Positions 25,542 through 37,493 of a stretch of DNA of 64,000 nucleotides are shown piece after piece (the first letter of the stretch is position 1; each line of letters opens with the position of its first letter). This stretch comes from Gordonia paraffinivorans NBRC 108238 (GTDB lineage Bacteria; Actinomycetota; Actinomycetes; Mycobacteriales; Mycobacteriaceae). The stretch covers positions 1-64,000 of the forward strand of contig NZ_BAOQ01000019.1 in the NCBI RefSeq assembly GCF_000344155.1, written 5' to 3'. A program made the position numbers and the translations under genes. The notes beneath the pieces were generated by a model, which did no database searches, was not told the DNA's origin, and saw nothing but the letters and a program-made list of their open reading frames with translations.

Positions 25542-26720
25542 TCAGGCGGACACGCCGGACCCGTCTTCGCCGGCGCCGTGCCCGACGATGCTCGCCGCCT
25601 TGTCGAGACATTCCTGCCACTCGCGGAGGGGATCGGAGTCGATGGTGATGCCGCCGCCGACGCCGAGTCCCAACGTCCCGTCGGGGGAGATCTCCACGGT
25701 GCGGATCGCGACGTTGAGATCGAGCGCGCGGTCGGGGCCCGCGATGCCGATCGCCCCGCAGTACACGCCGCGGGCGTCGGCCTCCCAGTCGGCGAGCAGT
25801 TCCATCGCGCGCAGCTTCGGGGTGCCGGTCACCGATGCCGGCGGGAACGTCGCGTCGAGCACGGCGTCGTTCCCGGTGCCCGGTCGCAGGATCGCCTCCA
25901 CCGTCGACACGAGGTGCCACACACCCGGTGCCGGGACCACCGCGAGCAGTTCGGGCACACGGACGCTGCCGGTCACCGCGATGCGTCCGAGGTCGTTGCG
26001 CACGAGGTCGACGATCATGACGTTCTCTGCGACGTCCTTGGCCGACGCGGACAGCGCGTCGGGATCGGCGTGCGCCGGCAGCGTGCCCTTGATCGGCGAG
26101 GACGAGACGATGTTGCCGGTGCGGCGCAGGAACGTCTCCGGCGAGAGGCTCGCCACCGCGCCCCAATCCCCTTGGAGGAAAGCCGCTTTCGCCGGAACCG
26201 TGGCGCCGGCGAGGTCGGCGAAGAAGTCCACCGGCTCACCGGTGAGCGTGCCGGTGAACCGGGTGCAGACACAGGCCTGGTAGACCTCGCCGGCCCGGAT
26301 GGCCTCGAGGCACTCGGCGATGGCGGCCAGGTGCGGCTCGCGGCGCGGCGCCGCCCATCGGGCCGTCGCGGGTGCGCCGGCGACGCGCGCCGGTTCGGCG
26401 AGGGCGGCGAGCGCCCAGTCGGGGACGCCGGTGCCGAGCACGCTCCACTCGCCCCCGCGCAGGACGAGAATCCCGTCGGTCAGGCCGCCCGCGACGGCCG
26501 GCAGCGCGGACTCGTCGGCGCGAACCGGGAAACCGAGATGACCGATCCAGTACCGGTCCGGGTCGTCGGGCGGTGCGCACCCGGGCACCACCTCGACCGA
26601 GGGCGCGATGACGGCGTCGGCGCCGAGCCAGTCGCCGATCAGCGCCGCCGGCGGCGGGAGGCCGCGCGAGCGGGTCTCGGCATGCAATGCCCGGAGTGCG
26701 TCGAGCGCTGGCGCGGCCAT
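25542..26720 (-). CDS. pabB: Aminodeoxychorismate synthase component I
   Basis: The 392-residue chorismate-binding enzyme makes 4-amino-4-deoxychorismate for folate synthesis. Motifs of the family are present: IRAGEVYQACVCTRF, SSPIKGT with the catalytic Lys, DLVRNDLGRI, and TFPPASVTGTPKLRAMEL. The N-terminal domain is shorter than in PabB of M. tuberculosis. It lies 16 bp downstream of metG and is probably in the same transcript. The same gene pair occurs in mycobacteria with one extra gene between. Confidence 0.92.
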   Translation of the reverse strand: MAAPALDALRALHAETRSRGLPPPAALIGDWLGADAVIAPSVEVVPGCAPPDDPDRYWIGHLGFPVRADESALPAVAGGLTDGILVLRGGEWSVLGTGVPDWALAALAEPARVAGAPATARWAAPRREPHLAAIAECLEAIRAGEVYQACVCTRFTGTLTGEPVDFFADLAGATVPAKAAFLQGDWGAVASLSPETFLRRTGNIVSSSPIKGTLPAHADPDALSASAKDVAENVMIVDLVRNDLGRIAVTGSVRVPELLAVVPAPGVWHLVSTVEAILRPGTGNDAVLDATFPPASVTGTPKLRAMELLADWEADARGVYCGAIGIAGPDRALDLNVAIRTVEISPDGTLGLGVGGGITIDSDPLREWQECLDKAASIVGHGAGEDGSGVSA

Positions 26721-26736
26721 CTGAGGTGGGTCGGGG

Positions 26737-28326
26737 TCAGTTCTCGTAGCGCGGGAACACCGGGGACGGCTTGGGCAGCGAGGCACCGGGCGCCAGCCGC
26801 CTGGCGACCGCGGTGAACTGCCGGTCGTCGCCGACGGCGAGCAGATCCAGGATCTTGCCGGTCGACTCGGGCATCGCCGGCTGCGCCAGCAGCGCGACGA
26901 TCCGCACGACCTCGGCGCACACGTAGAGCACGGTGCCGGTGCGGTCGAGGTCGGTCTTGGCGAGCTTCCACGGCTCCTGCGACGAGATGTACCGGTTGGT
27001 CTCGGCCAGCGTCGACCACAGCGCTTCCAGGCCGAGGTGGATGGCCTGGTTGTCGAAGTGCGCCCGGACCTGTGGCAGCAGCCCGTCGGCCCGCTCCAGC
27101 AGCGTCTTGTCGACGTCGGTGAGCTCACCCGGTTGCGGGACCGCGCCGTCGAAGTACTTGCCGATCATCGACAGGGTGCGCTGGGCGAGGTTGCCGAACT
27201 CGTTGGAGAGGTCGGAGTTGATCCGCGACACGATCGCCTCGGCCGAGTACGACCCGTCCTGGCCGTAGGACACCTCGCGCAGGAAGAAGTAGCGCACCGG
27301 GTCCAGGCCGAACTCGTCGATGAGGTTCTCCGGGTCGACGACGTTGCCGACCGACTTCGACATCTTCTCGCCCTTGTTGAACAGGAAGCCGTGCGCGAAG
27401 ACCCGCTTGGGCAGCTCGACGCCCGCGCTCATCAGGAACGCCGGCCAGTACACGCAGTGGAAGCGGATGATGTCCTTGCCGATGATGTGCAGGTCGGCCG
27501 GCCAGTACCGCTCGAGGGTCTGCGGGTCGTCGGGGAACCCGGCGCCGGTGAGGTAGTTGGTCAGAGCGTCGACCCACACGTACATGACGTGTTCGGGGTG
27601 GTCGGGGACCGGCACACCCCAGTCGAAGGTGGTGCGTGAGACCGACAGGTCGGTCAGGCCGCCCTTGACGAAGCTGATGACCTCGTTGCGGCGCACGTCG
27701 GGACCGATGAAGTCGGGCTGCGACTCGTAGAGCTCGAGGAGCTTGTCCTGGTAGGCCGAGAGCCGGAAGAAGTAGGTCTCCTCCTCGGTCCAGGTCAGCA
27801 CGTGGCCGTTGTCGGCGGCGACGCGCTCGCCGTTCTCGTTGACGACCGTGTCGGTCTCCGCGTAGAACATCTCGTCCCGGACGTCGTACCAGCCGGAGTA
27901 CTTGTCGAGGTAGATGTCGCCGCGCTCGGTCATCCGCCGCCACAGCTCCTGCGACGCCCGCTTGTGGTCCTCGTCGGACGTGCGGATGAAACGGTCGAAG
28001 CTCGAGCCGAGGCGCTCCTGGAGCGCCTGGAAGCGGTCGGAGTTGCGGTCGGCGAGCTCGGCGGTGGGGATGCCCTCGGCCTGCGCGGTCTGCTGCATCT
28101 TCTGGCCGTGGACGTCGGTGCCGGTGAGGAACCGGACGTCGAATCCGTCGAGGCGCTTGAACCGCGCCAGGGCGTCGGCCGAGATGTACTCGTAGGCGTG
28201 CCCGATGTGCGGTGCGCCGTTGGGATAGGCGATCGCGGTGGTGATGTAGTACGGGCGCCCCGCACCGTGGGAGGTGCCGGAAGCGGCCGTACCGGACAGA
28301 TCAGGGCTGGTCAGATCGGGTGCCAT
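26737..28326 (-). CDS. metG: Methionyl-tRNA synthetase
   Basis: The 529-residue class I synthetase has the HIGH signature (PHIGHAYEY, residue ~40) and the KMSKS loop ([10 protein letters not shown]). Its length matches the mycobacterial enzyme, without the C-terminal tRNA-binding domain of larger forms. The zinc-knuckle cysteines of some MetRS are not evident. TACTCT lies 10 bases before the ATG, so the 5' leader is very short and no T-box was seen. Confidence 0.96.
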   Translation of the reverse strand: MAPDLTSPDLSGTAASGTSHGAGRPYYITTAIAYPNGAPHIGHAYEYISADALARFKRLDGFDVRFLTGTDVHGQKMQQTAQAEGIPTAELADRNSDRFQALQERLGSSFDRFIRTSDEDHKRASQELWRRMTERGDIYLDKYSGWYDVRDEMFYAETDTVVNENGERVAADNGHVLTWTEEETYFFRLSAYQDKLLELYESQPDFIGPDVRRNEVISFVKGGLTDLSVSRTTFDWGVPVPDHPEHVMYVWVDALTNYLTGAGFPDDPQTLERYWPADLHIIGKDIIRFHCVYWPAFLMSAGVELPKRVFAHGFLFNKGEKMSKSVGNVVDPENLIDEFGLDPVRYFFLREVSYGQDGSYSAEAIVSRINSDLSNEFGNLAQRTLSMIGKYFDGAVPQPGELTDVDKTLLERADGLLPQVRAHFDNQAIHLGLEALWSTLAETNRYISSQEPWKLAKTDLDRTGTVLYVCAEVVRIVALLAQPAMPESTGKILDLLAVGDDRQFTAVARRLAPGASLPKPSPVFPRYEN

Positions 28327-28479
28327 AGTGATCCACAGAGTACCGACCGGCGGTGCGGCTCAGCCAATCGCGTGTCGATTGCGGGTCGGGCTGATCACAA
28401 CCGGTGCAGATCACATCGGCGCACGTCCGGCGCGGAGAGCGGTGTCGCAAAGGCCGTGTCGGCGCGCCCTGTTCGTGGT

Positions 28480-28501
28480 GGGTGAGGCCGGCACCTCACC
28501 C
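28480..28501 (-). terminator. Terminator hairpin of the MerR-HEAT operon
   Basis: Perfect 8-bp arms GGGTGAGG / CCTCACCC around a 6-base loop overlap the stop codon of the MerR-HEAT gene. Confidence 0.6.
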
Positions 28502-29479
28502 CTCTCGGCTCCGTTCCCGGATGTAGCGCGCCGTTCGGCTGACCGTCTCGTCCCGATCGGTGGTCAGCCGTTCCAGTGCCGGCGACGCCGCGTCTGCGGC
28601 GAATTCGGCCAGTGCTTGCACCAGTCGCAGCCGGACCGCGGGGTCGGGGTCGTCGCCGAGTCGGTCGACGAGCACGCCGATGATCCGCTGGTCGTCGCCG
28701 AACGCGGCGAGGATCTCCGCGGCCTCGACGTCGCCGTCCCCGGCCGCGATCAATTCGACGAGTGCGGGCACGGCGGGCTCGCGGCCCAGGCGGCCCAGTG
28801 CCGACGCCGCGGTCCGGCGCACGACGGGATCGGTGTCGGTCAGCGCCTGCTCGAGCGTGCGGACCGCGTGGGCGTCGTCGACGCCGGCGAGTGCGGCGAC
28901 CGCCCGGCGCAGGATCAGCGGATCATCCTCTGCCGCACCGGAGATCAGGGGGCCGAGCGAATCCGGGAGCTGAGCGAGTGCCCACCGTAGCGCGCCCGCG
29001 ACATTCGCGTCGGATTCGACCAGCAGGGCCTCGGCCAGTGGCTCTCCCGGCACCCCGAGTTCGTTGGCGCGCAACGCGGCCCGCTGGCGGTGCGCGGCGT
29101 GCTCCGAACGCACGCCGCGCAGCAGTCCGACCACGTCGAGCACCGTCGACCAGTCTTCCGGCCGTGCCGACCGGATCTGCCGGAGCCGCGCGAGCAACGT
29201 CGTGTCGGCGGCCATCCGGGCCTGCGTCTCACGGATCAGCCGGTCGGTCAGCTCCTCTGGGGAGAAGGCCGGGTCGTCGAGTGCGCGCGCGACGTCGCGC
29301 AGCGAAAGACCCAGCGAACGAAGGCTTTCGACCTGTACGAGACGTTCGAGGTCGGCGTCGGAGTATTCGCGGTATCCGCCCGTGGTGCGGCCGGTCGGTC
29401 GGACGAGGCCCAGGGAGTCGTAATGGCGCAGCATCCGGGTGCTCACACCCGAACGCTGCGCCACCTCGCCGATCAGCAT
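28496..29479 (-). CDS. MerR-type regulator fused to HEAT repeats
   Basis: The 327-residue protein has an N-terminal MerR winged-helix domain (LIGEVAQRSGVSTRMLRHYD) and a long dimerisation helix. Instead of a small ligand domain it carries four or more HEAT-like helical repeats from residue ~140, such as DPVVRRTAASALGRLG. HEAT repeats bind proteins, or alkylated DNA in the AlkD family, so the effector may be a macromolecule (inference). It overlaps the upstream HEAT gene by 7 bases. A 6-bp inverted repeat typical of MerR operators lies upstream of the pair. Confidence 0.85.
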   Translation of the reverse strand: MLIGEVAQRSGVSTRMLRHYDSLGLVRPTGRTTGGYREYSDADLERLVQVESLRSLGLSLRDVARALDDPAFSPEELTDRLIRETQARMAADTTLLARLRQIRSARPEDWSTVLDVVGLLRGVRSEHAAHRQRAALRANELGVPGEPLAEALLVESDANVAGALRWALAQLPDSLGPLISGAAEDDPLILRRAVAALAGVDDAHAVRTLEQALTDTDPVVRRTAASALGRLGREPAVPALVELIAAGDGDVEAAEILAAFGDDQRIIGVLVDRLGDDPDPAVRLRLVQALAEFAADAASPALERLTTDRDETVSRTARYIRERSREG

Positions 29480-30126
29480 GGGGCGTCCCGGCTCCGGGTG
29501 GTCGTCGCGAGGTCCACCTCATGCGCGAAGTCGCTGTCCGGATCGTCGAGCAGCCGAAGCGTCGCCTCCGCGTGTGCGCGCACCTCGGGCTCGGGATGCG
29601 ACCGCGCCCGCATCAGCGCCTCGCGGGCGGCGTCGTCGAGCGCGGCCAGCGCCCGGCCGAGGCTGCGACGCACCTCGAGATCGCCACGACCGAGCTCGGT
29701 GGACAACTCCGTTGCCAGAGCGGTCTCCTCACCTGGCGGGACGAGGACCACCGCGGCCCGCCATGCCGCACGCGCGACCTCGGCGTCGTCGTCGTGGAGC
29801 AGTGCCGCGGTGATCGAGGGCCAGGCCGCGCGATCTGCGACCTTCGACAAGGTGTGCAGGGCCTGGCTCCGTGTCTGCGGCACGTCGGATTCCAGCGCGG
29901 CGACGAGCTGCGGGACGGTGACCTCGGCCGGCAGCCGGGTCAGCGCCCAGGTCAGCATGTCCCGCACGAAGAAGTCCGGTTCGACGCCGAACCGCGCGAC
30001 GAGGTCGTCGACGAGCCCCGGGCCCGGCTGCGTCCCGGCGGCCATCGCCGCACGCAGCCGCGTCGACGGGTCGGGTGCGCCGAGCGCGACCGCGAGCGAT
30101 CGGGTGGTGGGTGTTCGGTGATCCAT
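29473..30126 (-). CDS. HEAT-repeat protein
   Basis: The 217-residue product is made almost wholly of helical pairs with HEAT spacing (for example DDAEVARAAWRAAVVLVPPG and GDLEVRRSLGRALAALD). No signal peptide or membrane helix is seen. It is the first gene of a two-gene operon with the MerR-HEAT fusion and probably works with it, as binding partner or regulated target. GGAGGTG precedes the ATG. The catalytic or binding role is unknown. Confidence 0.8.
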   Translation of the reverse strand: MDHRTPTTRSLAVALGAPDPSTRLRAAMAAGTQPGPGLVDDLVARFGVEPDFFVRDMLTWALTRLPAEVTVPQLVAALESDVPQTRSQALHTLSKVADRAAWPSITAALLHDDDAEVARAAWRAAVVLVPPGEETALATELSTELGRGDLEVRRSLGRALAALDDAAREALMRARSHPEPEVRAHAEATLRLLDDPDSDFAHEVDLATTTRSRDAPC

Positions 30127-30156
30127 GGGTGCACCTCCTCGTCACCCACCCAAGAC

Positions 30157-30179
30157 CTTGACACGGTGCGAAGGTCAAG
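30157..30179 (-). promoter_or_regulatory. Likely MerR operator
   Basis: CTTGAC and GTCAAG form perfect 6-bp arms around 11 bases, the typical MerR-family operator form, 30 bp before the HEAT gene start. The first arm supplies a TTGACC -35. CAAGACCT also occurs as a direct repeat at 30151 and 30176. Autoregulation is the simplest reading. Confidence 0.55.
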
Positions 30180-30182
30180 ACC

Positions 30183-32537
30183 TCAGATCTCGCGTCGGTA
30201 GGGCTCGCAGCCGGGCGGCGCCTTCGGCGGCTCCCGGTACTCGATGTCGGGGATCTTCATCGTCACCGGCGTCTCGCCGAGCGTGAACTTCTCCCCGTGG
30301 TGCGCGAGTTCGATCGGCGGACCCGACAGCAGGCGGTAGGTGGCCTGCTCCTTGTCGACCGCGACGACGATCTTCGACCCGCGCACGATCATGCGGAAGG
30401 ACAGGTAGGTCAACCGGTTCGGCAGTCGCGGCGCGAACGTGATCTTCCCGCCGAAGTCGCGCATGCCGCCGAAGCCGGCCACGCAGTCCATCCACGCACC
30501 GGCCAGAGCCGCGATGTGCAGGCCGCTGCTGACGTTGTTGTGCAGGTCGTGCAGGTCGGTGAACACCGACTCGGCCAGCAGGTCGAAGGCGAGGTCGAGG
30601 TAGCCGACCTCGGCGGCGGCGACCGCCTCGCAGCACGCCGACAACGACGAGTCGCGGACCGTGATCGGGTAGTAGTAGTCGAAGATCCGCAGCTTCTGCT
30701 CGGGGGTGAACGCGTCCCCGAACAGATAGGTCGCGAACACCAGATCCGCCTGTTTGACGACCTGCTTGCGATAGAGGTCGTAGTACGGGTAGTTCAGCAG
30801 CAGCGGGTACCTGCCCACCGACGACTCGAAGTCCCACGCGCCGAGCAGGGTGAACGACTCGCACTGCTGGTGCACGCCGAGACGCTCGTCGTACGGGATG
30901 GTCATGTCGTCGGCGCACGCCTCCCAGTGCGCGGCCTCGGCGGCGGTCACCCCGAACTTCTCGGCGAGGTCGGGCCGGCGCTGCACGGCCTCCACCGCGT
31001 CGCGCAGGTTGCGCTGTGCGGCGAGGTTGGTGAACAGGTTGTTGTTGACCACTGCGGTGTACTCGTCGGGGCCGGTGACGCCGTCGATGCGGAACTTGCC
31101 GTTGGCATCGTGATGCCCCAGGCCGGCGAAGAGCCGGGCCGTCTCCACCAGGATCTCGACGCCGCACTCGGTCTCGAACTGTTCGTCGTTGGTGGCGCGC
31201 AGGTACCGGTCCGTGGCGTTGGCGATGTCCGCCGACACGTGGACGCCGGCGGTTCCGGCGGGCCAGTAGCCCGAACACTCGTCGCCGTTGATCGACCGCC
31301 AGGGGAACATCGCGCCGCGCTGGCCGAGTTCGGCGGCACGGGCTTTCGCCTTGTCCATCGTGTTGTGCCGCCACCGCAGTTCCTCGCCGGCCGCCGCGGG
31401 CACCGTGTAGGTGAGCATCGGCAGGATGAAACTCTCGGTGTCCCAGAACGTGTGGCCGTCGTAGCCGGGGCCGGTGAGACCCTTGGCCGGGATGGCGCGG
31501 GACTGGCCGCGGGCGCCGGCCTGCAGCACGTGGAACAGCGCGAACCGCACCGCCTGCTGCAGTTCGGGATCGCCGTCGAGTTCGATGTCGGCGTCGCGCC
31601 AGAAGTCCTCCAGGTAGCGCACCTGGTCGGCCTTCAGCGAATCCCAGCCGGTCTCCATCGCCATCGCGAGGGCGGCGTCGACCTGGGCGCGCAGCGCCGG
31701 GACCGAGCGTCGCGCCGACCATCCGTAACCGATGTACTTGGTCAGCGTGAGGCTCTTGCCCGCCGGCACGTTGGCCGCGATCGTCAGGCGCGCCAGATCC
31801 CCGTCGGCCCGGATGAAGGTGTCGGCCTTGTCCGGGAAGTAGATCTCGTGGTCCATGCCCGCGGCGATGTGCAGCCCGGACTGCTTGGTGTGGTGCACCA
31901 GCATGCCCCAGTAGTTGCGGCAGGTCGCCAGATCGGAGACGAGCGGCGCCTCGAGCGCGGCGGCCAGGCGCGGGTCGTTGCCCGGCGGCGGGACGGGCTC
32001 GTTGGCGAGCAGGTCGGACTGCAGCACGAGCTTCATGTCCTCGCCGATCGGCTCCACCTCGTAGCGGATCGCCGCGATGGTGCGCTTGGTGAAGGACACC
32101 AGGCGCTCGGACTTGATGCGCACGGTGCGCCCGGTGGGCGAGGTCCACACCGTGTGCCGGCGCAGGGTGCCGGTCCGGAAGTCGAGGGTCCGCTCGTGTT
32201 CTTCGGTACGCCCGTACCGAAGGTCCATCGGCTCGTCCTCGACGAGCAGGCGGATGATCTTGCCGTCGGTGACGTTGACGACGGTCTGCCCCGATTCCGG
32301 GTAGCCGTACCCGCTCTCCGCGTAGGGCAGGCCGCGCAGCTCATAGAAACCGTTCAGGTAGGTGCCCGGGTGGTCGACCGGCTCGCCCTCCTCGAAGGTG
32401 CCGCGCAGGCCGATGTGCCCATTGGACAGGGCGAAGAGGGTCTCGGTCCGGCCCAGCATGTCGAGGTCGACCCCGCCGCTCCACTTGAGCTGCCAGGGGT
32501 GGATCTCGAAGCCGTGGGCGCGCTCGCCGCCGCTCAT
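30183..32537 (-). CDS. GH65 disaccharide phosphorylase
   Basis: The 784-residue protein matches GH65 maltose/trehalose/kojibiose phosphorylases and is close in size to M. tuberculosis Rv3401. It has the FWDTESF segment, the catalytic glutamate in GVTGPDEYTAV, the KQADLVFATYLFG phosphate-site region and a C-terminal beta-sandwich. These enzymes split an alpha-disaccharide with phosphate, releasing beta-glucose 1-phosphate and glucose. The preceding HAD gene overlaps by 4 bases and probably encodes the beta-phosphoglucomutase that uses the product. The exact disaccharide is not decidable from sequence. Confidence 0.9.
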   Translation of the reverse strand: MSGGERAHGFEIHPWQLKWSGGVDLDMLGRTETLFALSNGHIGLRGTFEEGEPVDHPGTYLNGFYELRGLPYAESGYGYPESGQTVVNVTDGKIIRLLVEDEPMDLRYGRTEEHERTLDFRTGTLRRHTVWTSPTGRTVRIKSERLVSFTKRTIAAIRYEVEPIGEDMKLVLQSDLLANEPVPPPGNDPRLAAALEAPLVSDLATCRNYWGMLVHHTKQSGLHIAAGMDHEIYFPDKADTFIRADGDLARLTIAANVPAGKSLTLTKYIGYGWSARRSVPALRAQVDAALAMAMETGWDSLKADQVRYLEDFWRDADIELDGDPELQQAVRFALFHVLQAGARGQSRAIPAKGLTGPGYDGHTFWDTESFILPMLTYTVPAAAGEELRWRHNTMDKAKARAAELGQRGAMFPWRSINGDECSGYWPAGTAGVHVSADIANATDRYLRATNDEQFETECGVEILVETARLFAGLGHHDANGKFRIDGVTGPDEYTAVVNNNLFTNLAAQRNLRDAVEAVQRRPDLAEKFGVTAAEAAHWEACADDMTIPYDERLGVHQQCESFTLLGAWDFESSVGRYPLLLNYPYYDLYRKQVVKQADLVFATYLFGDAFTPEQKLRIFDYYYPITVRDSSLSACCEAVAAAEVGYLDLAFDLLAESVFTDLHDLHNNVSSGLHIAALAGAWMDCVAGFGGMRDFGGKITFAPRLPNRLTYLSFRMIVRGSKIVVAVDKEQATYRLLSGPPIELAHHGEKFTLGETPVTMKIPDIEYREPPKAPPGCEPYRREI

Positions 32538-33256
32538 GCCGGGAGCAATTCGTCGAGATCGTTGACGACGACGTCGGCGCCGGCCGCCCGCATCGCCTCG
32601 GCCTGGTTGCCGCCGACCCGGTCGACGCCGACGACGTAGCCGAACTCTCCTGCGGCACCGGCCTGCACGCCGGAGATGGCGTCCTCGAACACCGCCGCCT
32701 GCGCCGGCGGGACACCCATCAGCTCCGCGCCCAGCAGATACGAGTCGGGGGCGGGCTTGCCGTTCAGGCCCCGCTCGGCGATGTCGATGCCGTCGACCCG
32801 CACTTCGACGAACTTCGACAGGTCGGCTGCTTCGAGCACTGGTCCTCCATTCTTCGACGACGTGACGACCGCGATGCGCAAACCCGCGTCGCGGGCGGCC
32901 TCGAGGTACCGCACCGAACCCGGGTAGGCCTGGCCACCGTCCTCGGCGAGACTCTCGAGGAACATGTCGTTCTTCTTCTCACCGATCGCGGTGACGGTCT
33001 TCGCATCGACATCCGTGATACCGCGCGAGGCGAGGAACGCGCGAACGCCGTCCTCCCGGGGTCGCCCGTCCACGTGATCGAGGTAGTCCTGTTCGGTGAA
33101 CTCGACGAAGCCCGGTGCGTCCGCGCCCCCGGCGCGTTCGGCCAGGAAGGCGTCGAAGGCCTTCTTCCACGCCTTGCGGTGGAGCACCGCGGTCTCGGTG
33201 AGGACACCATCGAGATCGAAGAGCGCGACTGTGATCACATCCGGCAATCCCAACAC
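32534..33256 (-). CDS. HAD-family beta-phosphoglucomutase-like enzyme
   Basis: The 240-residue product has the HAD nucleophile motif FDLDGVLTETA, the cap domain with a beta-PGM-like HRKAW segment, a TSS motif II, the lysine in GLNGKPAPDS and VFEDAISG. Beta-PGM converts beta-glucose 1-phosphate to glucose 6-phosphate, the step after a GH65 phosphorylase. The GTG at 33254-33256 is chosen: TAGCGT ends 8 bases upstream, and the VLGLPD start agrees with the Rv3400 sequence as I recall it. It overlaps the GH65 gene by 4 bases, like Rv3400-Rv3401. Confidence 0.87.
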   Translation of the reverse strand: MLGLPDVITVALFDLDGVLTETAVLHRKAWKKAFDAFLAERAGGADAPGFVEFTEQDYLDHVDGRPREDGVRAFLASRGITDVDAKTVTAIGEKKNDMFLESLAEDGGQAYPGSVRYLEAARDAGLRIAVVTSSKNGGPVLEAADLSKFVEVRVDGIDIAERGLNGKPAPDSYLLGAELMGVPPAQAAVFEDAISGVQAGAAGEFGYVVGVDRVGGNQAEAMRAAGADVVVNDLDELLPA

Positions 33257-33264
33257 GATTCGCA

Positions 33265-33270
33265 ACGCTA
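33265..33270 (-). promoter_or_regulatory. -10 element, leaderless promoter of HAD/GH65 operon
   Basis: TAGCGT on the minus strand ends 8 bases before the GTG at 33256. Confidence 0.5.
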
Positions 33271-33422
33271 CCCGTCCGGGTCGGTTTGGTCGCGGTGAAG
33301 CGCCACCGCGCGTCATCGCGACGTCGTGGGGTGTGACCGCCGTGCGCGGCGCGCGATCCGTTCAACGCTTCGGCGAACCGCCGGTTCGATGCCGGTGACG
33401 GCCGGGCCCGCCGGGTGCGACG

Positions 33423-34268
33423 ATGGACCTCGTGACTCGACGATTCGCTCAGGTCGACGTGTTCTCCGCCCTCGGCACCGCGGGCAATCCCGTCGCGGTG
33501 GTGCTCGACGCCGGCGGTCCGGAGCCGGTGACCGAGGACCAGATGGCCGCATTCGCCCGCTGGACCAACCTGTCGGAGACCACCTTCGTGTTCCCGCCCG
33601 ACGACCCGGCGGCCGACTACCGGCTGCGCATCTTCACCCCGGGCGGCGAGTTGCCGTTCGCCGGGCATCCCACCCTGGGGTCGGCGCACGCGTGGCTGAC
33701 CTCGGGTGGGCGACCCAAGGGCGAGGACATCGTCCAGGAATGCGGTGTCGGGCTCGTCCGCATCCGACGGGCGGGCGCGCGGCTGTCGTTCGCGGCCCCG
33801 CCGCTGCGGCGGTCCGGTCCGGTCGACGCCGAGACGGTCGCGCGCGTCGTCGCGGCGCTGGGCGTCGCGCCCGACGAGGTCGTCGCCGCCGAGTGGGTGG
33901 ACAACGGTCCCGAGTGGATGGTCCTGCAGGTCGGCTCGGGGGAGCGGGTCCTCGAGGTGACCCCGGACGTCCCCGCCCTGGGCGATCTGAAGGTCGGACT
34001 ACTGGGCCTCTACGACTCGGGCGACGTCTTCGCCGAGGTCCGCGCCTTCGTCCCGGGCATCGGGGTTCCCGAGGACCCGGTCACCGGCAGCCTCAACGCG
34101 GGCATCGCGAAGTGGCTGCGCGCCACGGGACAGGCGCCGGAGGACTACGTCGCCGCGCAGGGCGGTGCCATCGGCCGCGCCGGCCGGGTGCACGTCCACG
34201 ACGACGGCCGTGACATCTGGGTGGGCGGCGACACCGCCACCGTGATCGAGGGCACAGTCGCCCTGTAG
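33423..34268 (+). CDS. PhzF-family isomerase
   Basis: The 281-residue product has the marks of the PhzF/diaminopimelate-epimerase-like fold: VDVFS...GNPVAVV at the start, the catalytic glutamate in NLSETTF, PFAGHPTLGSA, and EDPVTGSLNAG in the second half. PhzF itself isomerises dihydro-3-hydroxyanthranilate in phenazine synthesis. No other phenazine genes are near, so this is probably one of the many family members with unassigned substrates. The ATG at 33423 has no good ribosome site; a GTG nine bases downstream is possible. Confidence 0.85.
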   Translation: MDLVTRRFAQVDVFSALGTAGNPVAVVLDAGGPEPVTEDQMAAFARWTNLSETTFVFPPDDPAADYRLRIFTPGGELPFAGHPTLGSAHAWLTSGGRPKGEDIVQECGVGLVRIRRAGARLSFAAPPLRRSGPVDAETVARVVAALGVAPDEVVAAEWVDNGPEWMVLQVGSGERVLEVTPDVPALGDLKVGLLGLYDSGDVFAEVRAFVPGIGVPEDPVTGSLNAGIAKWLRATGQAPEDYVAAQGGAIGRAGRVHVHDDGRDIWVGGDTATVIEGTVAL

Positions 34269-34308
34269 GCGGCCATCCGGGCCGCCGGGGTTGTGCGAAG
34301 GTGAACGC

Positions 34309-36523
<2,215 letters not shown>

Positions 36524-36528
36524 GCGAG

Positions 36529-37389
36529 GTGACGCCGGGCGGGGAGCCGCGACTCCTCGGGCCCGCGCAGATCCGCGAACTGGCCGCCGAGGTCGGCGTG
36601 CGTCCGACCAAGACGCTCGGACAGAACTTCGTCCATGACGCGAACACGGTGCGCCGCATTGTCGCCGCGTCGGGCGTGGGTCCCGACGACGTGGTTCTCG
36701 AGGTCGGTCCGGGTCTGGGCTCACTGACCCTCGCGCTGCTCGGCGTCGCCGGACGGGTCGTCGCCATCGAGATCGATCCCGTTCTCGCGCAACGCATCCC
36801 GCAGACCATTGCGGAGTACGCGCCGCAGCAGTCGGGCAACTTCGAGGTGATCCTCGCCGACGCCCTCCAAGTCGCCCGCGACGATCTGCCCGCCGTGCCG
36901 ACCGCGCTGGTGGCCAACCTCCCGTACAACGTCTCGGTGCCGGTCCTATTGCATCTGCTCGGGCTGTTCCCGGAGATCCGGACGGCGCTGGTCATGGTCC
37001 AGGCGGAGGTCGCCGACCGTCTGGCCGCCCCTCCCGGGAGCCGGACCTACGGCGTGCCCAGCGTCAAGGCCCGCTACCACGGGCGGGTGAGCCGGGCAGG
37101 CGCGGTGGGTCGCAACGTGTTCTGGCCCGAGCCAAAGGTCGAGTCCGGGCTCGTGCGCATCGAGCGCACCGACGAGTACCCCACCGATCCGGACTTCAGA
37201 CAGCGCGTCTTCGATGCGATCGACGCCGCATTCGCGCAGCGGCGCAAGACGATGCGATCGGCCCTGGCGACATGGGCGGGCTCGCCCGTCGAGGCCGAGC
37301 GGCGTCTCCGCGCCGCCGGGATCGACCCCGGCATCCGCGGCGAGAAGCTCGACGTCGCCGACTTCGTCCGGCTGGCGACCACCGACTGA
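36529..37389 (+). CDS. ksgA: 16S rRNA adenine dimethyltransferase KsgA
   Basis: The 286-residue enzyme dimethylates A1518 and A1519 of 16S rRNA with S-adenosylmethionine. Motifs are [20 protein letters not shown] and the catalytic NLPYNVSVP. The GTG at 36529 is chosen, 5 bp after the rpfB stop; a GTG at 36496 would overlap rpfB. The rpfB-ksgA coupling is conserved in mycobacteria. Here ksgA is separated from ispE by an inserted F420 enzyme and a HAD gene. Confidence 0.94.
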   Translation: MTPGGEPRLLGPAQIRELAAEVGVRPTKTLGQNFVHDANTVRRIVAASGVGPDDVVLEVGPGLGSLTLALLGVAGRVVAIEIDPVLAQRIPQTIAEYAPQQSGNFEVILADALQVARDDLPAVPTALVANLPYNVSVPVLLHLLGLFPEIRTALVMVQAEVADRLAAPPGSRTYGVPSVKARYHGRVSRAGAVGRNVFWPEPKVESGLVRIERTDEYPTDPDFRQRVFDAIDAAFAQRRKTMRSALATWAGSPVEAERRLRAAGIDPGIRGEKLDVADFVRLATTD

Positions 37390-37493
37390 CCCGCGGTCCC
37401 CGCTTGCCCTGGGCGGCACGGCCTCGCAGGACGGACTCGGAACGACACCGCGGCCGAATGGCCCCGGCGAGATCACGATTCCGCCGAACCGCC

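Noticed and set aside
28327..28495. T-box leader upstream of metG
   Set aside because: The -10 element is only 10 bases before the ATG, leaving no room for a T-box.
33423..34268. Phenazine biosynthesis locus
   Set aside because: Only a PhzF-family gene is present; no other phz genes are near and most family members are unrelated to phenazines.
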